NCBI RefSeq assembly: GCF_030209435.1
Contig: NZ_JARVRX010000002.1
Coordinates: forward strand, 1-64,000
Direction: 5' to 3'
DNA length: 64,000 nucleotides
Origin: Mycolicibacterium sp. lyk4-40-TYG-92
GTDB lineage: Bacteria > Actinomycetota > Actinomycetes > Mycobacteriales > Mycobacteriaceae
Shown: positions 48,928-57,320 of the stretch, piece by piece
Layout: the number at the start of each line of letters is the position of its first letter
How positions within the stretch are numbered: the first letter of the stretch is position 1
Made by a program: the position numbers and the translations under genes
Notes under the pieces: generated by a model
Told to the model about the DNA's origin: nothing
Database searches by the model: none
The model's input: the letters and a program-made list of their open reading frames with translations, nothing else

Positions 48928-49815
48928 ATGACCGAGCTCATGACCAGACCTACGTTGGCCGTCCCTCGACTGTGGTCACCGGCGAACCGGACCGGAAAAC
49001 CGATGCGGCACAAGTTCACCGATCTGCGGTCCAGCGCCATCGCCCGGCGACTGCCGGCGGTGCTGCTGCCCCTGATCCCGATCGCAGTCTTCCTCACGCT
49101 GTGGCATCTGCTGACGGCCCACAACGTCGTGGCCTGGCTGCGGTTCAACCGGATGCCGGCACCGGAGGCCGTGTTCCACACCCTGCTGACGCGGGCCAGC
49201 TCGGGCGGCTTCTACGACGACCTGCTGGCCAGCCTGCAACGCATCCTGCTGGGCTTCGGCCTGGCCGCCGTGGTCGGCATCGGGTTGGGCGTGTTGATCG
49301 GCCGCTCGGAGATCGCCCGAATGACGCTGCGGCCGTTCATCGAACTGATCCGGCCCATCCCGGCGATCGCGCTGGTGCCGCTCACCATCCTGCTGTTCCC
49401 GTCCAGCGAGCAGGGCATCGTGTTCATCACGTTCTTCGCCGCGTTCTTCCCGGTGGTGGTCAGCACCATCCACGCCATGGACTCGATGCCGAAGGTGTGG
49501 GAGGAAGCCGCGCAGACCATGGGCGCCGGGCGAATGTCGTTGCTGCTCCACGTGATCATCCCGGGTGCGCTGCCGGGGATTTTCGCCGGACTCTCGGTCG
49601 CGATGGGCGTGGCGTGGATCTGCGTGGTCAGCGCGGAGATGATCTCCGGCCAGTACGGCATCGGGTACTACACCTGGCAGGCCTACGGGTTGCTCGACTA
49701 CGCCGGTGTGGTGGTCGGCATGATCTCCATCGGCGCGCTGGGGCTCGGTACCGCGTGGCTGGTGGAACGGGTCGGACGGCGGGTCAACCGCTGGCTGCCG
49801 AGGGCCGCCCGATGA
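48928..49815 (+). CDS. ABC transporter permease (SsuC/TauC type)
   Basis: 295-aa permease with about six transmembrane helices from residue ~45 and the EAA coupling loop EEAAQTMGAGRMSLLLHVIIPGALPGIFAGL, as in BPD_transp_1 permeases for sulfonate or nitrate. Good ribosome site (GGAGAGAAAGGA). The stop overlaps the ATPase start (ATGA). The frame is open further upstream inside the lipoprotein gene, but 48928 fits both the RBS and family length. Confidence 0.92.
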   Translation: MTELMTRPTLAVPRLWSPANRTGKPMRHKFTDLRSSAIARRLPAVLLPLIPIAVFLTLWHLLTAHNVVAWLRFNRMPAPEAVFHTLLTRASSGGFYDDLLASLQRILLGFGLAAVVGIGLGVLIGRSEIARMTLRPFIELIRPIPAIALVPLTILLFPSSEQGIVFITFFAAFFPVVVSTIHAMDSMPKVWEEAAQTMGAGRMSLLLHVIIPGALPGIFAGLSVAMGVAWICVVSAEMISGQYGIGYYTWQAYGLLDYAGVVVGMISIGALGLGTAWLVERVGRRVNRWLPRAAR

Positions 49816-50561
49816 GCGCCGGCGCTGTCGATCTGCAGCAGCTGCAACTGGGCTTCAACGGGGTGGTCGCGGCCAATATCAGCCTGGCTATCGAGGGGGG
49901 CGAAGTGGTCGTCTTCCTCGGGCCGTCCGGCTGCGGCAAGTCGACCATCCTGCGGGCGCTGGCCGGGCTGCTCAAGCCCATGGGTGGCACCGCCACGGTG
50001 GACGGTGCGCCGGTCACCGGCAATGCGGCCCAGTGCGCCATGGTGTTTCAGGAAGACGCGCTGTTCCCATGGCGCAGTGCCCTCAAGAACGTCGAGTTCC
50101 CGCTCAAGCTCCGTGGCGTGCGCGGCAAGGAGCTCAAGGAGACAGCAACGGCGCGGCTCGAGCAGGTCGGGCTCGGCGCCTACCTGCACCACCTACCGAG
50201 CCAGCTGTCGGGCGGCATGCGTCAGCGGGTGCAGCTGGCCCGCACCCTGGCGTGCAAGCCGCGGGTGATGCTGATGGACGAGCCGTTCGGCGCCCTGGAT
50301 TCGCAGACCCGGCTGGAGATGCAGCAGCTGCTGATGTCGGTGTGGGCGGACCATAAGATGACGCTGCTGTTCGTCACCCATGATGTCGACGAGGCGCTGC
50401 TGTTGGCCGACCGCGTCGTGCTGCTCAGCCACCGGCCTGCCACTGTCGCCGACGTCATCACCATCGAGCAACCCCGCACCCCCGAGGCGCAATTCGAGGA
50501 GTCCTACCAGCGGCGCCGTCGCGACATCCTGGACTTCCTCGGTCACCGTCCGGCCGCCTGA
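49812..50561 (+). CDS. ABC transporter ATP-binding protein (SsuB/TauB type)
   Basis: 249-aa ATPase with Walker A (FLGPSGCGKSTILRAL), Q loop (CAMVFQEDALFPWRS), signature (QLSGGMRQRVQLARTLA), Walker B (VMLMDEPFGALDSQ) and H loop (LLFVTHDVDEALLLADRV). Its ATG at 49812 overlaps the permease stop by 4 bp. Energises the importer formed by the two upstream genes. Confidence 0.94.
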   Translation: MSAGAVDLQQLQLGFNGVVAANISLAIEGGEVVVFLGPSGCGKSTILRALAGLLKPMGGTATVDGAPVTGNAAQCAMVFQEDALFPWRSALKNVEFPLKLRGVRGKELKETATARLEQVGLGAYLHHLPSQLSGGMRQRVQLARTLACKPRVMLMDEPFGALDSQTRLEMQQLLMSVWADHKMTLLFVTHDVDEALLLADRVVLLSHRPATVADVITIEQPRTPEAQFEESYQRRRRDILDFLGHRPAA

Positions 50562-50590
50562 CCAAACTGGCTTCCCGCCAAGGAGATTCG

Positions 50591-52075
50591 ATGAGCATCA
50601 CCCTGCCTGGGTTCCGCGCGCCCGCGTCCGGTCCCGATCGGCCGTCCCTGCTGTCACCCGCCGTGCTGCGCACCGAGGTGCTGGCCGGGCTGGTCGTCGG
50701 GCTGGCGCTGATCCCGGAGGCCATCGCCTTCTCCGTCATCGCGGGCGTCGATTCCCGCGTCGGGCTGTTCTCGTCGGTGACCATGGCCATCACCATCGCG
50801 TTCGCCGGGGGACGCCCGGCCATGGTGTCGGCCGCGACGGCGGCGGTGGCCCTGGTCGTGGCGCCGGTGGCGCACGAACACGGTGTCGGCTATCTGGTCG
50901 CCACCATCGCGATGGCCGGGGTGATCCAGATGCTGCTGGCGTTCGTCGGGGTGGCCAAGCTGATGCGGTTCATCCCGCGCAGCGTGATGGTCGGCTTTGT
51001 CAACGCCCTCGCGATTCTGGTGTTTGTCGCCCAGCTTCGGCACCTGATCGATGTGCCGTGGCTGGTGTATCCGCTCACCGCCGCGGGCATCGCGTTGATG
51101 GTGCTGCTGCCCAGGCTGACCACCGCCGTGCCGCCGCCGCTGGTCGTGGTTCTGGTGCTGACGGTCGCCGTCGTGGCCTTCGGGTGGCACGTACCTAACG
51201 TGGGAGATCAAGGGGCGCTGCCGGATTCGTTGCCGCTACCCGGCATTCCGGACGTGCCGTTCACCTTGCACACGTTGCAGATCATCGCACCGTACGCGGT
51301 GGGGGCGGCGCTGGTCGGGCTGCTGGAATCGCTGATGACAGCCAAGCTTGTCGACGACATCACCGACACCCCGTCGAACAAGACGCGCGAGGCATGCGGG
51401 CAAGGCATCGCCAATGTGGTGACCGCGCTGTTCGGCGGCATGGGCGGTTGCGCGGTGGTGGGGCAGACCATGATGAACGTCAAGATCGCCGGCGCCCGGA
51501 CCCGGCTCTCGACGCTGCTGACCGGGGTGTTCGTTCTGATCCTGGTGCTGGCACTCGGGGACCTGGTCGGCCGGATTCCGATGGCAGCGCTCGTCGCGGT
51601 GATGATCGTGGTCTCGGTGGCCACCTTCGACTGGCACAGCGTGGCGCCGCGGACGCTGAAAGTGTTGCCGCGCAGCGAAACTCTTGTGATGGGGATCACC
51701 GTCTGTGCAACGGTCGCCACGGGGAACCTGGCGATCGGCGTCGCGCTCGGGGTGCTGGCCGCGATGGTCGCGTTCGCCCGCCGCGTCGCGCACTTCACCT
51801 CGGTGTCCTTGGTGGAACCGGGGACGTATCGGGTGTGCGGCGACCTGTTCTTCGTCTCGAGCAATGACCTGGTGCATCAGTTCGACTACGCGGGCGACCC
51901 CGCCGACGTCGTGGTCGACTTATCGGGCACCGCGGTGTGGGATGCCTCGTCGGTCGCGACGCTGGACGCCATCCGGCTGAAGTACGCGTCACGGGGAAAG
52001 ACGGTGCGGTTCGTCGGGCTTGATGACGCGAGCGCGGACCGACTGAACCGGTTGTCGGGACGCCTCGGGATTTAG
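50591..52075 (+). CDS. SulP family anion transporter with STAS domain
   Basis: 494-aa SLC26/SulP transporter. The N-terminal ~380 residues form the multi-helix core (LVVGLALIPEAIAFSVIAGVDSRVGLFSS, VGFVNALAILVFVAQL, GLLESLMTAKLVDDIT). The STAS domain covers ~395-490 (DVVVDLSGTAVWDASSVATLDAI). AAGGAG precedes the ATG 29 bp after the ABC ATPase, so it is probably co-transcribed. Transported anion unknown; sulfate and bicarbonate are usual for the family. Confidence 0.92.
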   Translation: MSITLPGFRAPASGPDRPSLLSPAVLRTEVLAGLVVGLALIPEAIAFSVIAGVDSRVGLFSSVTMAITIAFAGGRPAMVSAATAAVALVVAPVAHEHGVGYLVATIAMAGVIQMLLAFVGVAKLMRFIPRSVMVGFVNALAILVFVAQLRHLIDVPWLVYPLTAAGIALMVLLPRLTTAVPPPLVVVLVLTVAVVAFGWHVPNVGDQGALPDSLPLPGIPDVPFTLHTLQIIAPYAVGAALVGLLESLMTAKLVDDITDTPSNKTREACGQGIANVVTALFGGMGGCAVVGQTMMNVKIAGARTRLSTLLTGVFVLILVLALGDLVGRIPMAALVAVMIVVSVATFDWHSVAPRTLKVLPRSETLVMGITVCATVATGNLAIGVALGVLAAMVAFARRVAHFTSVSLVEPGTYRVCGDLFFVSSNDLVHQFDYAGDPADVVVDLSGTAVWDASSVATLDAIRLKYASRGKTVRFVGLDDASADRLNRLSGRLGI

Positions 52076-52117
52076 CGGCCGGGTGTTGCCACGTTGCGCC
52101 AGAATGGAGGCGTGAAC

Positions 52118-52765
52118 GTGAACTGGCGTGGTGTACTCGGGGTCGTTGTCGGGCTGCTGATCGGGCTGCTCATGGGCGGACCGATCGCCGGCCAGGCGCA
52201 CGCCGCCGCTGCCGCACCCGCCGGGGACGTCATCTCCATCGGCGACCCGCACGCGCTCGGGCAGATCGACCTCTACCTGGATCCCATCTGCCCGTTCAGT
52301 GGCAAGCTGATCCGGTCCGACGGCGAGGAGCTGGGGCGGCGCATTGACAACGGGGCGCTGCGGGTGAACGTGCGGTTCGTGAACTTCCTCGAAAAGTACT
52401 CGGCCAGTGGCACATACGATCGGCGCGCCATTTACGCGGCATTCGCCGTGGCCGGCGAGTCGAAGTCGAGTGATGTCGCGTGGCGTTTCATTCAGCAGAT
52501 TTTCTCGAAGGAGAACCAGCCGCGTGAAGGCGGCGACAGGGACCTGAGCAACGAGCAGTTGGCCGAGCTGGCAGGCCGGGCGGGTGCGCCGCAGTCGGCG
52601 CAGGACCTGATCCGTCTCGGCCTGCCCGTCGGGTACGACTCCAAAGTCATCGCCGCCAACAACCTCACCCTCCTGCACGAGTTTCCGGAGCCGGGCGTGC
52701 CGCTCGTCGTCATCGATGGACAGGTCATCAACGACGAAGAGTGGCTGAGCCGCCTGCCGAGCTGA
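52118..52765 (+). CDS. secreted DsbA-like thioredoxin-fold protein with a single active-site Cys
   Basis: 215-aa exported protein with an N-terminal membrane or signal segment (VLGVVVGLLIGLLMGGPIAGQAHA) and a DsbA-type thioredoxin fold (LGQIDLYLDPICPFSGKL, then the helical insert, and the cis-Pro GVPLVVI). The CxxC motif is reduced to CPFS, leaving one Cys, so it may act in a monothiol, isomerase or holdase role. GTG at 52118 has GGAGG 7 bp upstream; another GTG at 52112 is too close. Follows SulP by 42 bp. Confidence 0.85.
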   Translation: MNWRGVLGVVVGLLIGLLMGGPIAGQAHAAAAAPAGDVISIGDPHALGQIDLYLDPICPFSGKLIRSDGEELGRRIDNGALRVNVRFVNFLEKYSASGTYDRRAIYAAFAVAGESKSSDVAWRFIQQIFSKENQPREGGDRDLSNEQLAELAGRAGAPQSAQDLIRLGLPVGYDSKVIAANNLTLLHEFPEPGVPLVVIDGQVINDEEWLSRLPS

Positions 52766-53034
52766 CCGCTAACCCACTGGGAGTTGACGCGAGCCCGGCG
52801 CTGGGGCCGAGCTAACCGGCCGACGGCAAGGCCGTGACAAGTACGGAGCGCTGGTCTGGGGCTGGTGGATCCTCGTCGTGGTCCGGTCCTGTCCGCCAAT
52901 CGGGGGACAGGACTTTCACCCGGCGGAGGGGCCGGTCGGCGGATACCGGGCGACGGCTGTGCGCGGCATTCTTAGTTCAACACCGGAACACCCCGGAAAG
53001 AACTTGAAAAGCCTTCTCGCACAAAGGAGTCAAC

Positions 53035-53235
53035 ATGACCATCACCCGCCGCATCGCCGCCGGATTCGCCCTCGCTGCCGCACCCGCCGTTATCTTCCTG
53101 GGGGCCGCCACCGCCCACGCGGACGTCACGACCGCCAGCAGCCCGGTCGGCACGCACCACGCGTTCCCGCACCAGCAGAACGCCCCGCAGCCGGGCAGCC
53201 CGGTGCATCACCACCACCAGCACAACCACCGCTGA
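53035..53235 (+). CDS. small secreted His-rich peptide
   Basis: 66-aa precursor: signal peptide (RRIAAGFALAAAPAVIFLGAATAHA) and a ~36-residue mature peptide DVTTASSPVGTHHAFPHQQ... ending in HHHHQHNHR. The His cluster suggests zinc, nickel or copper binding in the envelope. Strong AAAGGAG site 6 bp before the ATG, and a hairpin terminator directly after, so it is a monocistronic gene. No recognised family. Confidence 0.8.
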   Translation: MTITRRIAAGFALAAAPAVIFLGAATAHADVTTASSPVGTHHAFPHQQNAPQPGSPVHHHHQHNHR

Positions 53236-53253
53236 GACTCTCTGTCCCCGCTG

Positions 53254-53283
53254 AGGCCGCCCCTGTCATCGACGGGGCGGCCT
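53254..53283 (+). terminator. hairpin terminator after the His-rich peptide gene
   Basis: Arms AGGCCGCCCCTGTC (53254-53267) and GACGGGGCGGCCT (53271-53283) pair with one bulged T and an ATC loop, 19 bp after the stop and abutting the convergent gene, so it may act on both strands. Confidence 0.8.
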
Positions 53284-53873
53284 TACGCATCCGGGCTGAC
53301 GGTCCTGCCGAGGAACGCCATCAGTTTGGTGGTGCGCGACGCGCCCGCCGGTGCGGGCTGCTCCGGCCCGAAAGCACCCGGGCGCCGCAGCATCTGTGCC
53401 GGCACCGACTGGACCAGTCCTTCGGCCAGGGTCAGCAGGTCGTCGGAGAGCTCGATCGACTCGCCCAGCGACTGGCGTAGATCCCAGGTGTGCAGAGCAA
53501 GGTCGGCAATCGGGAACATGAGTGCCCGGCGCAGCGGAACCTCGCCTTGCGGGGACTTGCGCGGGGCATCGAAATCAGCGGTGGGCATGGCTTCGCGAAG
53601 GCGAATACCCAACGCGCTCAACTGGTCTGCCGGATTGTCGTACATCCAGTCCGACGGTGCGGAAGGTCCGTCCCAGAGCTCACCGTCTTCGACGAGCACG
53701 ATGATCCGGGTGGCGCTGCCCGTCGCGTGCGCGACCAACTCTCGCACCGTCCAGTCCTGCAAGATCGACGGATCGTCCCACCGTTCGGCTGGCACGTCAC
53801 GGACGGCGGCGGTGAGCAGGTCGAGGGCCTCCGTGGCCAACACGCCAAGGTCGGGAGTCGTGTCTTCGCTCAT
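53283..53873 (-). CDS. DinB-like/maleylpyruvate isomerase family protein (TIGR03086 type)
   Basis: 196-aa protein of the mycothiol-dependent DinB-like superfamily: TEALDLLTAAVRDVPAERWDDPS and LQDWTVRELVAHATG give the first His region, and LALHTWDLRQSLG the second metal-ligand His. Members use a metal and often mycothiol; substrate unknown. The ATG at 53873 gives the usual start; the in-frame 53903 codon adds ten residues without family support. Confidence 0.85.
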   Translation of the reverse strand: MSEDTTPDLGVLATEALDLLTAAVRDVPAERWDDPSILQDWTVRELVAHATGSATRIIVLVEDGELWDGPSAPSDWMYDNPADQLSALGIRLREAMPTADFDAPRKSPQGEVPLRRALMFPIADLALHTWDLRQSLGESIELSDDLLTLAEGLVQSVPAQMLRRPGAFGPEQPAPAGASRTTKLMAFLGRTVSPDA

Positions 53874-53971
53874 GAGGGCCACCGTACGAGCAGGCACTGA
53901 CATTGACCGCAGATTGAGCGAGACGGTTCGCTTGTTGGCCTGCTGCGGCCCCGTCGCCGTACCCTTCCACG

Positions 53972-55390
53972 GTGACCGCGATCGATCCTGACCAGCTCAG
54001 CACCTGCCTGAAGGTGCTGTCCGAGGTGAGCGCGCTGCCGCCCGAGCACCCCGACGCCATTGCTGTACGGCAGGCCACCGCGAAGATGTTCAAGGAGCTG
54101 AAGAAGGAGCGCCGGGCCGCCGCGCGCGACAAGATTGCGGCGGCTGACCGCGCCGTCATCGCCGCGACCGCCACGGGTGCGCCAGGACGGATCGACGACG
54201 AGACGCAGGGTCTGCCCCTGGTGTCCACCGCGGCCGGGGCCACGGCGGGCACGCTGCTGCGTTCACAGCACTGCTACATCTGCAAGAACCACTTCACCGT
54301 GGTCGATGCCTTCTACCACCAGCTCTGCCCCGACTGCGCAGCGTTCAACCGGGCCAAGCGCGACGCCCGCACCGATCTGACGGGGCGCACCGCGCTGCTC
54401 ACGGGTGGACGCGCCAAGATCGGCATGTACATCGCGCTGCGGCTGTTGCGCGACGGCGCGCACACCACGATCACCACCCGGTTCCCCAACGACGCGGTGC
54501 GCCGCTTCGCCGCGATGGACGACAGCGCCGACTGGTTGCACCGACTGCGGGTCGTCGGGATCGACCTGCGGGATCCGGCCCAGGTGGTCGCTCTGGCCGA
54601 CGAGGTGGCCGCGCAGGGGCCGCTGGACATTCTGATCAACAACGCGGCGCAGACGGTGCGCCGCCCGCCCGGCTCGTATGCCGCGCTGGTGGAGGCCGAG
54701 CGCACCCCGCCGCCGGAGTTGGTGGACGTCGTCACCTTCGACCACGTCAGTGACGCGCATCCGCATGCCCTGGCGGGAAGTCTCGGCGAGCATCCGACGG
54801 CGCACGCTCTGACATCGCTTGCGCTGCAAGCCCGTAGCGCGTCTCCGGAGCGGATTGCCGCGGGCCTTGCGATCGATGCGGGTGGGCTGTTGCCGGATAC
54901 CGCGTCGATCAACAGCTGGACCCAACGCGTGCACGAGGTCGACGCGATGGAGCTCCTGGAGGTGCAGCTGTGCAACCAGACGGCGCCGTTCATTCTGGTC
55001 AGCCGGCTGCGTCCCGCGATGGCCGCCTCGCCCGCCCGGCGCAAGTACGTGGTGAACGTGTCGGCCATGGAAGGCCAGTTCAGCCGCGGCTACAAGGGGC
55101 CCGGGCATCCGCACACCAACATGGCCAAGGCCGCGCTGAACATGCTGACCCGCACGAGTGCCGGGGAGATGCTGGAGCAGGACGGCATTCTCATGACCGC
55201 CGTCGACACCGGCTGGATCACCGACGAACGTCCGCATCCCACCAAGCTGCGGCTCGCCGAGGAAGGATTCCACGCACCGCTGGATCTGGTGGATGGTGCT
55301 GCGCGCGTGTATGACCCGATTGTGCGTGGGGAATCGGGCGAGGACCTCTACGGGTGCTTCTTGAAGGACTACGGGAAGAGTCCCTGGTAG
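53972..55390 (+). CDS. SDR family oxidoreductase with N-terminal zinc ribbon
   Basis: 472-aa protein. Residues ~1-90 are helical; ~100-125 hold CYICKNHF...LCPDC, a four-Cys zinc ribbon. The SDR domain starts ~140 with TALLTGGRAKIGMYIALRLL (cofactor loop), ILINNAAQTVRR and VNVSAMEGQF. At the YxxxK position the sequence is HTNMAK, so Thr replaces Tyr; this could be a family trait. A ~110-residue insertion (~225-335) separates the NAA motif from the catalytic Ser region. Substrate unknown. Fragments of a second copy lie at 56783-56866. Confidence 0.85.
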   Translation: MTAIDPDQLSTCLKVLSEVSALPPEHPDAIAVRQATAKMFKELKKERRAAARDKIAAADRAVIAATATGAPGRIDDETQGLPLVSTAAGATAGTLLRSQHCYICKNHFTVVDAFYHQLCPDCAAFNRAKRDARTDLTGRTALLTGGRAKIGMYIALRLLRDGAHTTITTRFPNDAVRRFAAMDDSADWLHRLRVVGIDLRDPAQVVALADEVAAQGPLDILINNAAQTVRRPPGSYAALVEAERTPPPELVDVVTFDHVSDAHPHALAGSLGEHPTAHALTSLALQARSASPERIAAGLAIDAGGLLPDTASINSWTQRVHEVDAMELLEVQLCNQTAPFILVSRLRPAMAASPARRKYVVNVSAMEGQFSRGYKGPGHPHTNMAKAALNMLTRTSAGEMLEQDGILMTAVDTGWITDERPHPTKLRLAEEGFHAPLDLVDGAARVYDPIVRGESGEDLYGCFLKDYGKSPW

Positions 55391-55415
55391 CGCGACCCGT
55401 CGGGCCGAGCACCGC

Positions 55416-56705
55416 TTACCCCGCGATTGGGCGGCGCACATCCAGCTGGGCAAGGTCGGCGGCGATACGCCCGGCTGACCATCCGGCACCGTCGGACGCC
55501 GACATCATGCGAGGGATCGTCGATGGGAAGAGCTTGTCTGTGAGGTCATCGGTTGCCTGGCTGCGCGCTGCCAACACGGGAAGGAGCCTGTCGAAGTCCA
55601 GTTCGGTGGCCGCCGTCGTCGAGGTGGCGGTGAGGCGTTCACCGATGCGTGCGGCGTACGCGAGGAGAAATGACTGTCGAAACGAGCGGGTCCGGGCCTG
55701 CGTGCCGGTGGTCGTGCGGCCCACCGCCAGCATCGCGCGGTTGGCCTGGACCAACAGCGAAGTAGAAAGCAGCTCAACGAATTCCAGATCGCAGTCGGCA
55801 CCGATGACGGCGACGAATCCGACCTTCTCCGCGCACACGATGCGACACCGGTTGGCGGTAGCCACGGCCTGCACCAATGCTGACTTGGCGATGACGTAGG
55901 GATTGTCGATCCAGATTCGTCGAGCGGTGGCCTCGGCTGCGAGGCCGCGTTCGTGGTCTCGGATCGCGTGGTGCAGCGAGTATCTGCTCATCAGTTCTTG
56001 CGCCTTGGCTGACAGGGTTTCGGCTTCTTCAGGAAAGTTGGTGGCCTCAGCCTTGGCCAGCAGCGCGCGCACCCGGCTGAGCGCTTTGGCGTCGGCCGTA
56101 TTCGGCTCGACCGCCGAATGCTGGTTCTCGCCGGGCAACGGCTGCAACGGCTGGAGTTTCGGGAGGGTTCCCAAGAACCGAAGCACCTTGAGTACGACCG
56201 TCAACGCCGCGTGGTGGTCGACGGCATTGCGGTCCGCCCAGTCCCGTAGCTGCCAAGCGCCGGGCACGACTGTCGCGGGCAACGCGGCGAGTTCGGCGCG
56301 CCACCGCGGGTGCAAGGTGGAGACGGGATACTGCCGGGACTCGCGCACGACGGCCTCAGCCACATAGCCAACCGCTGACGTATCGAGGCGGCGGCGAGCG
56401 AACTCGTGCAGATCGTTGGGTGACCAACCCAACCGCCACGCGACGGCGATCGCGTCAGTCAGCGCCGCTTCGGCGGCAATGTCGAGATCATTTGCTCGAC
56501 TAGGGAATTCGTTCAGTAGCTCGACGGCGTGGAAGTCCGCGTCATGGGCGGGGCAGTGTGCGTAGTTGTGCAGCGCAGCGGTGAGGTGGTCGAGGATGGC
56601 GACCCGGTCGTACCCGGGATCGGCGTCTCCGCGTTCTCGCCGGGGCGATGTGCGGCGGCGGTCGTGGTGCTTGGCGGTGCGCTTCTGGCGGTTACGGCGG
56701 CTCAT
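55416..56705 (-). CDS. DUF2786 domain protein
   Basis: 429-aa protein. The DUF2786 segment lies near residues 205-245 (LSRVRALLAKAEATNFPEEAETLSAKAQELMSRYSL), followed by a DUF7168-like C-terminal region (TANRCRIVCAEKVGFVAVIGADCDLEF, QANRAMLAVG, FRQSFLLAYAARIGERL). The N-terminal part is an uncharacterised helical domain after a basic tail (MSRRNRQKRTAKHHDRRRTS). DUF2786 proteins occur in phages and actinobacteria without assigned function. ATG at 56705. Flanked by the SDR gene and by its rearranged relic. Confidence 0.82.
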   Translation of the reverse strand: MSRRNRQKRTAKHHDRRRTSPRRERGDADPGYDRVAILDHLTAALHNYAHCPAHDADFHAVELLNEFPSRANDLDIAAEAALTDAIAVAWRLGWSPNDLHEFARRRLDTSAVGYVAEAVVRESRQYPVSTLHPRWRAELAALPATVVPGAWQLRDWADRNAVDHHAALTVVLKVLRFLGTLPKLQPLQPLPGENQHSAVEPNTADAKALSRVRALLAKAEATNFPEEAETLSAKAQELMSRYSLHHAIRDHERGLAAEATARRIWIDNPYVIAKSALVQAVATANRCRIVCAEKVGFVAVIGADCDLEFVELLSTSLLVQANRAMLAVGRTTTGTQARTRSFRQSFLLAYAARIGERLTATSTTAATELDFDRLLPVLAARSQATDDLTDKLFPSTIPRMMSASDGAGWSAGRIAADLAQLDVRRPIAG

Positions 56706-56782
56706 GCCGGGAGTCTGGCGCATGGGTGTGACAAGTGGCCGTGACTGCCGCGCGTACCGCGGCAGAGTGGTTCAGTGCAACC

Positions 56783-56866
56783 GGGCCGCGTCGCCGGCGC
56801 GGCGCAAGTACGTGGTGAAACGCTGGAGCTGGTGGATGGTGCTGTGCGCGTGTACGGAGGGACGAC
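56783..56866 (+). pseudogene. rearranged relic of the SDR gene
   Basis: Two non-adjacent pieces of the 53972 SDR gene lie fused here. One (about 56788-56818, GCGCAAGTACGTGGTGAA core) matches 55037-55059; the other (about 56823-56860, CTGGTGGATGGTGCTG core) matches 55280-55312. About 220 bp present between them in the intact gene are missing, and the two pieces are in different frames. It cannot encode a working protein. It lies on the other side of the DUF2786 gene from the intact copy. Confidence 0.7.
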
Positions 56867-56915
56867 CGGACCAACGTACCCGCACGCGGCGGCGTGACGC
56901 CCTACGCTGCAAATC

Positions 56916-57305
56916 ATGTCGATCGACCGTGTTGGACTCGTCGTCGGTGGTCTCCGCCTCGCGTCGGGGGTCTCGTTTCTGGTCACCCCGGCCCGCGCGA
57001 ACCGGCTGTGGGGTGACCCCGAGAAGCCGACGGGATCGACGTGGCTGCTGCTGCACTCGATGGGCTACCGCGATGCGTTGATCGGCGGCCTGCTCGCCGC
57101 GGCTGCGCTGCGTGGTCGGGACACTCGAGGGTGGTTCCTGGCCTCGGGTGGTGCCGATGCGGCAGACCTGTTGGGCGGCATGGGTGTTCATCATGAGATG
57201 AGGCCGTCGCAGAAGTACATCGGTCTCGGCGGCGCCGTCGTCGGGATCGGCGTCGGGTTGTGGGGTGCGGCGCGGCGCCGGCCTGTCGGCGAGGGAGCTG
57301 CCTGA
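56916..57305 (+). CDS. small membrane protein (DUF4267-like)
   Basis: 129-aa protein with three hydrophobic segments (GLVVGGLRLASGVSFLVTP, DALIGGLLAAAALRG, YIGLGGAVVGIGVGLWGA) and the conserved-looking GYRDALIGG and SGGADAADLL motifs. Similar to DUF4267-type proteins of actinobacteria. No function known. Confidence 0.68.
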   Translation: MSIDRVGLVVGGLRLASGVSFLVTPARANRLWGDPEKPTGSTWLLLHSMGYRDALIGGLLAAAALRGRDTRGWFLASGGADAADLLGGMGVHHEMRPSQKYIGLGGAVVGIGVGLWGAARRRPVGEGAA

Positions 57306-57320
57306 CTATGTTGTGTGGCG

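Noticed and set aside
56529..57081. Plus-strand frames of 71 and 171 codons over the DUF2786 start region
   Set aside because: They are antisense shadows of DUF2786 and translate the SDR relic and the neighbouring gene out of frame.
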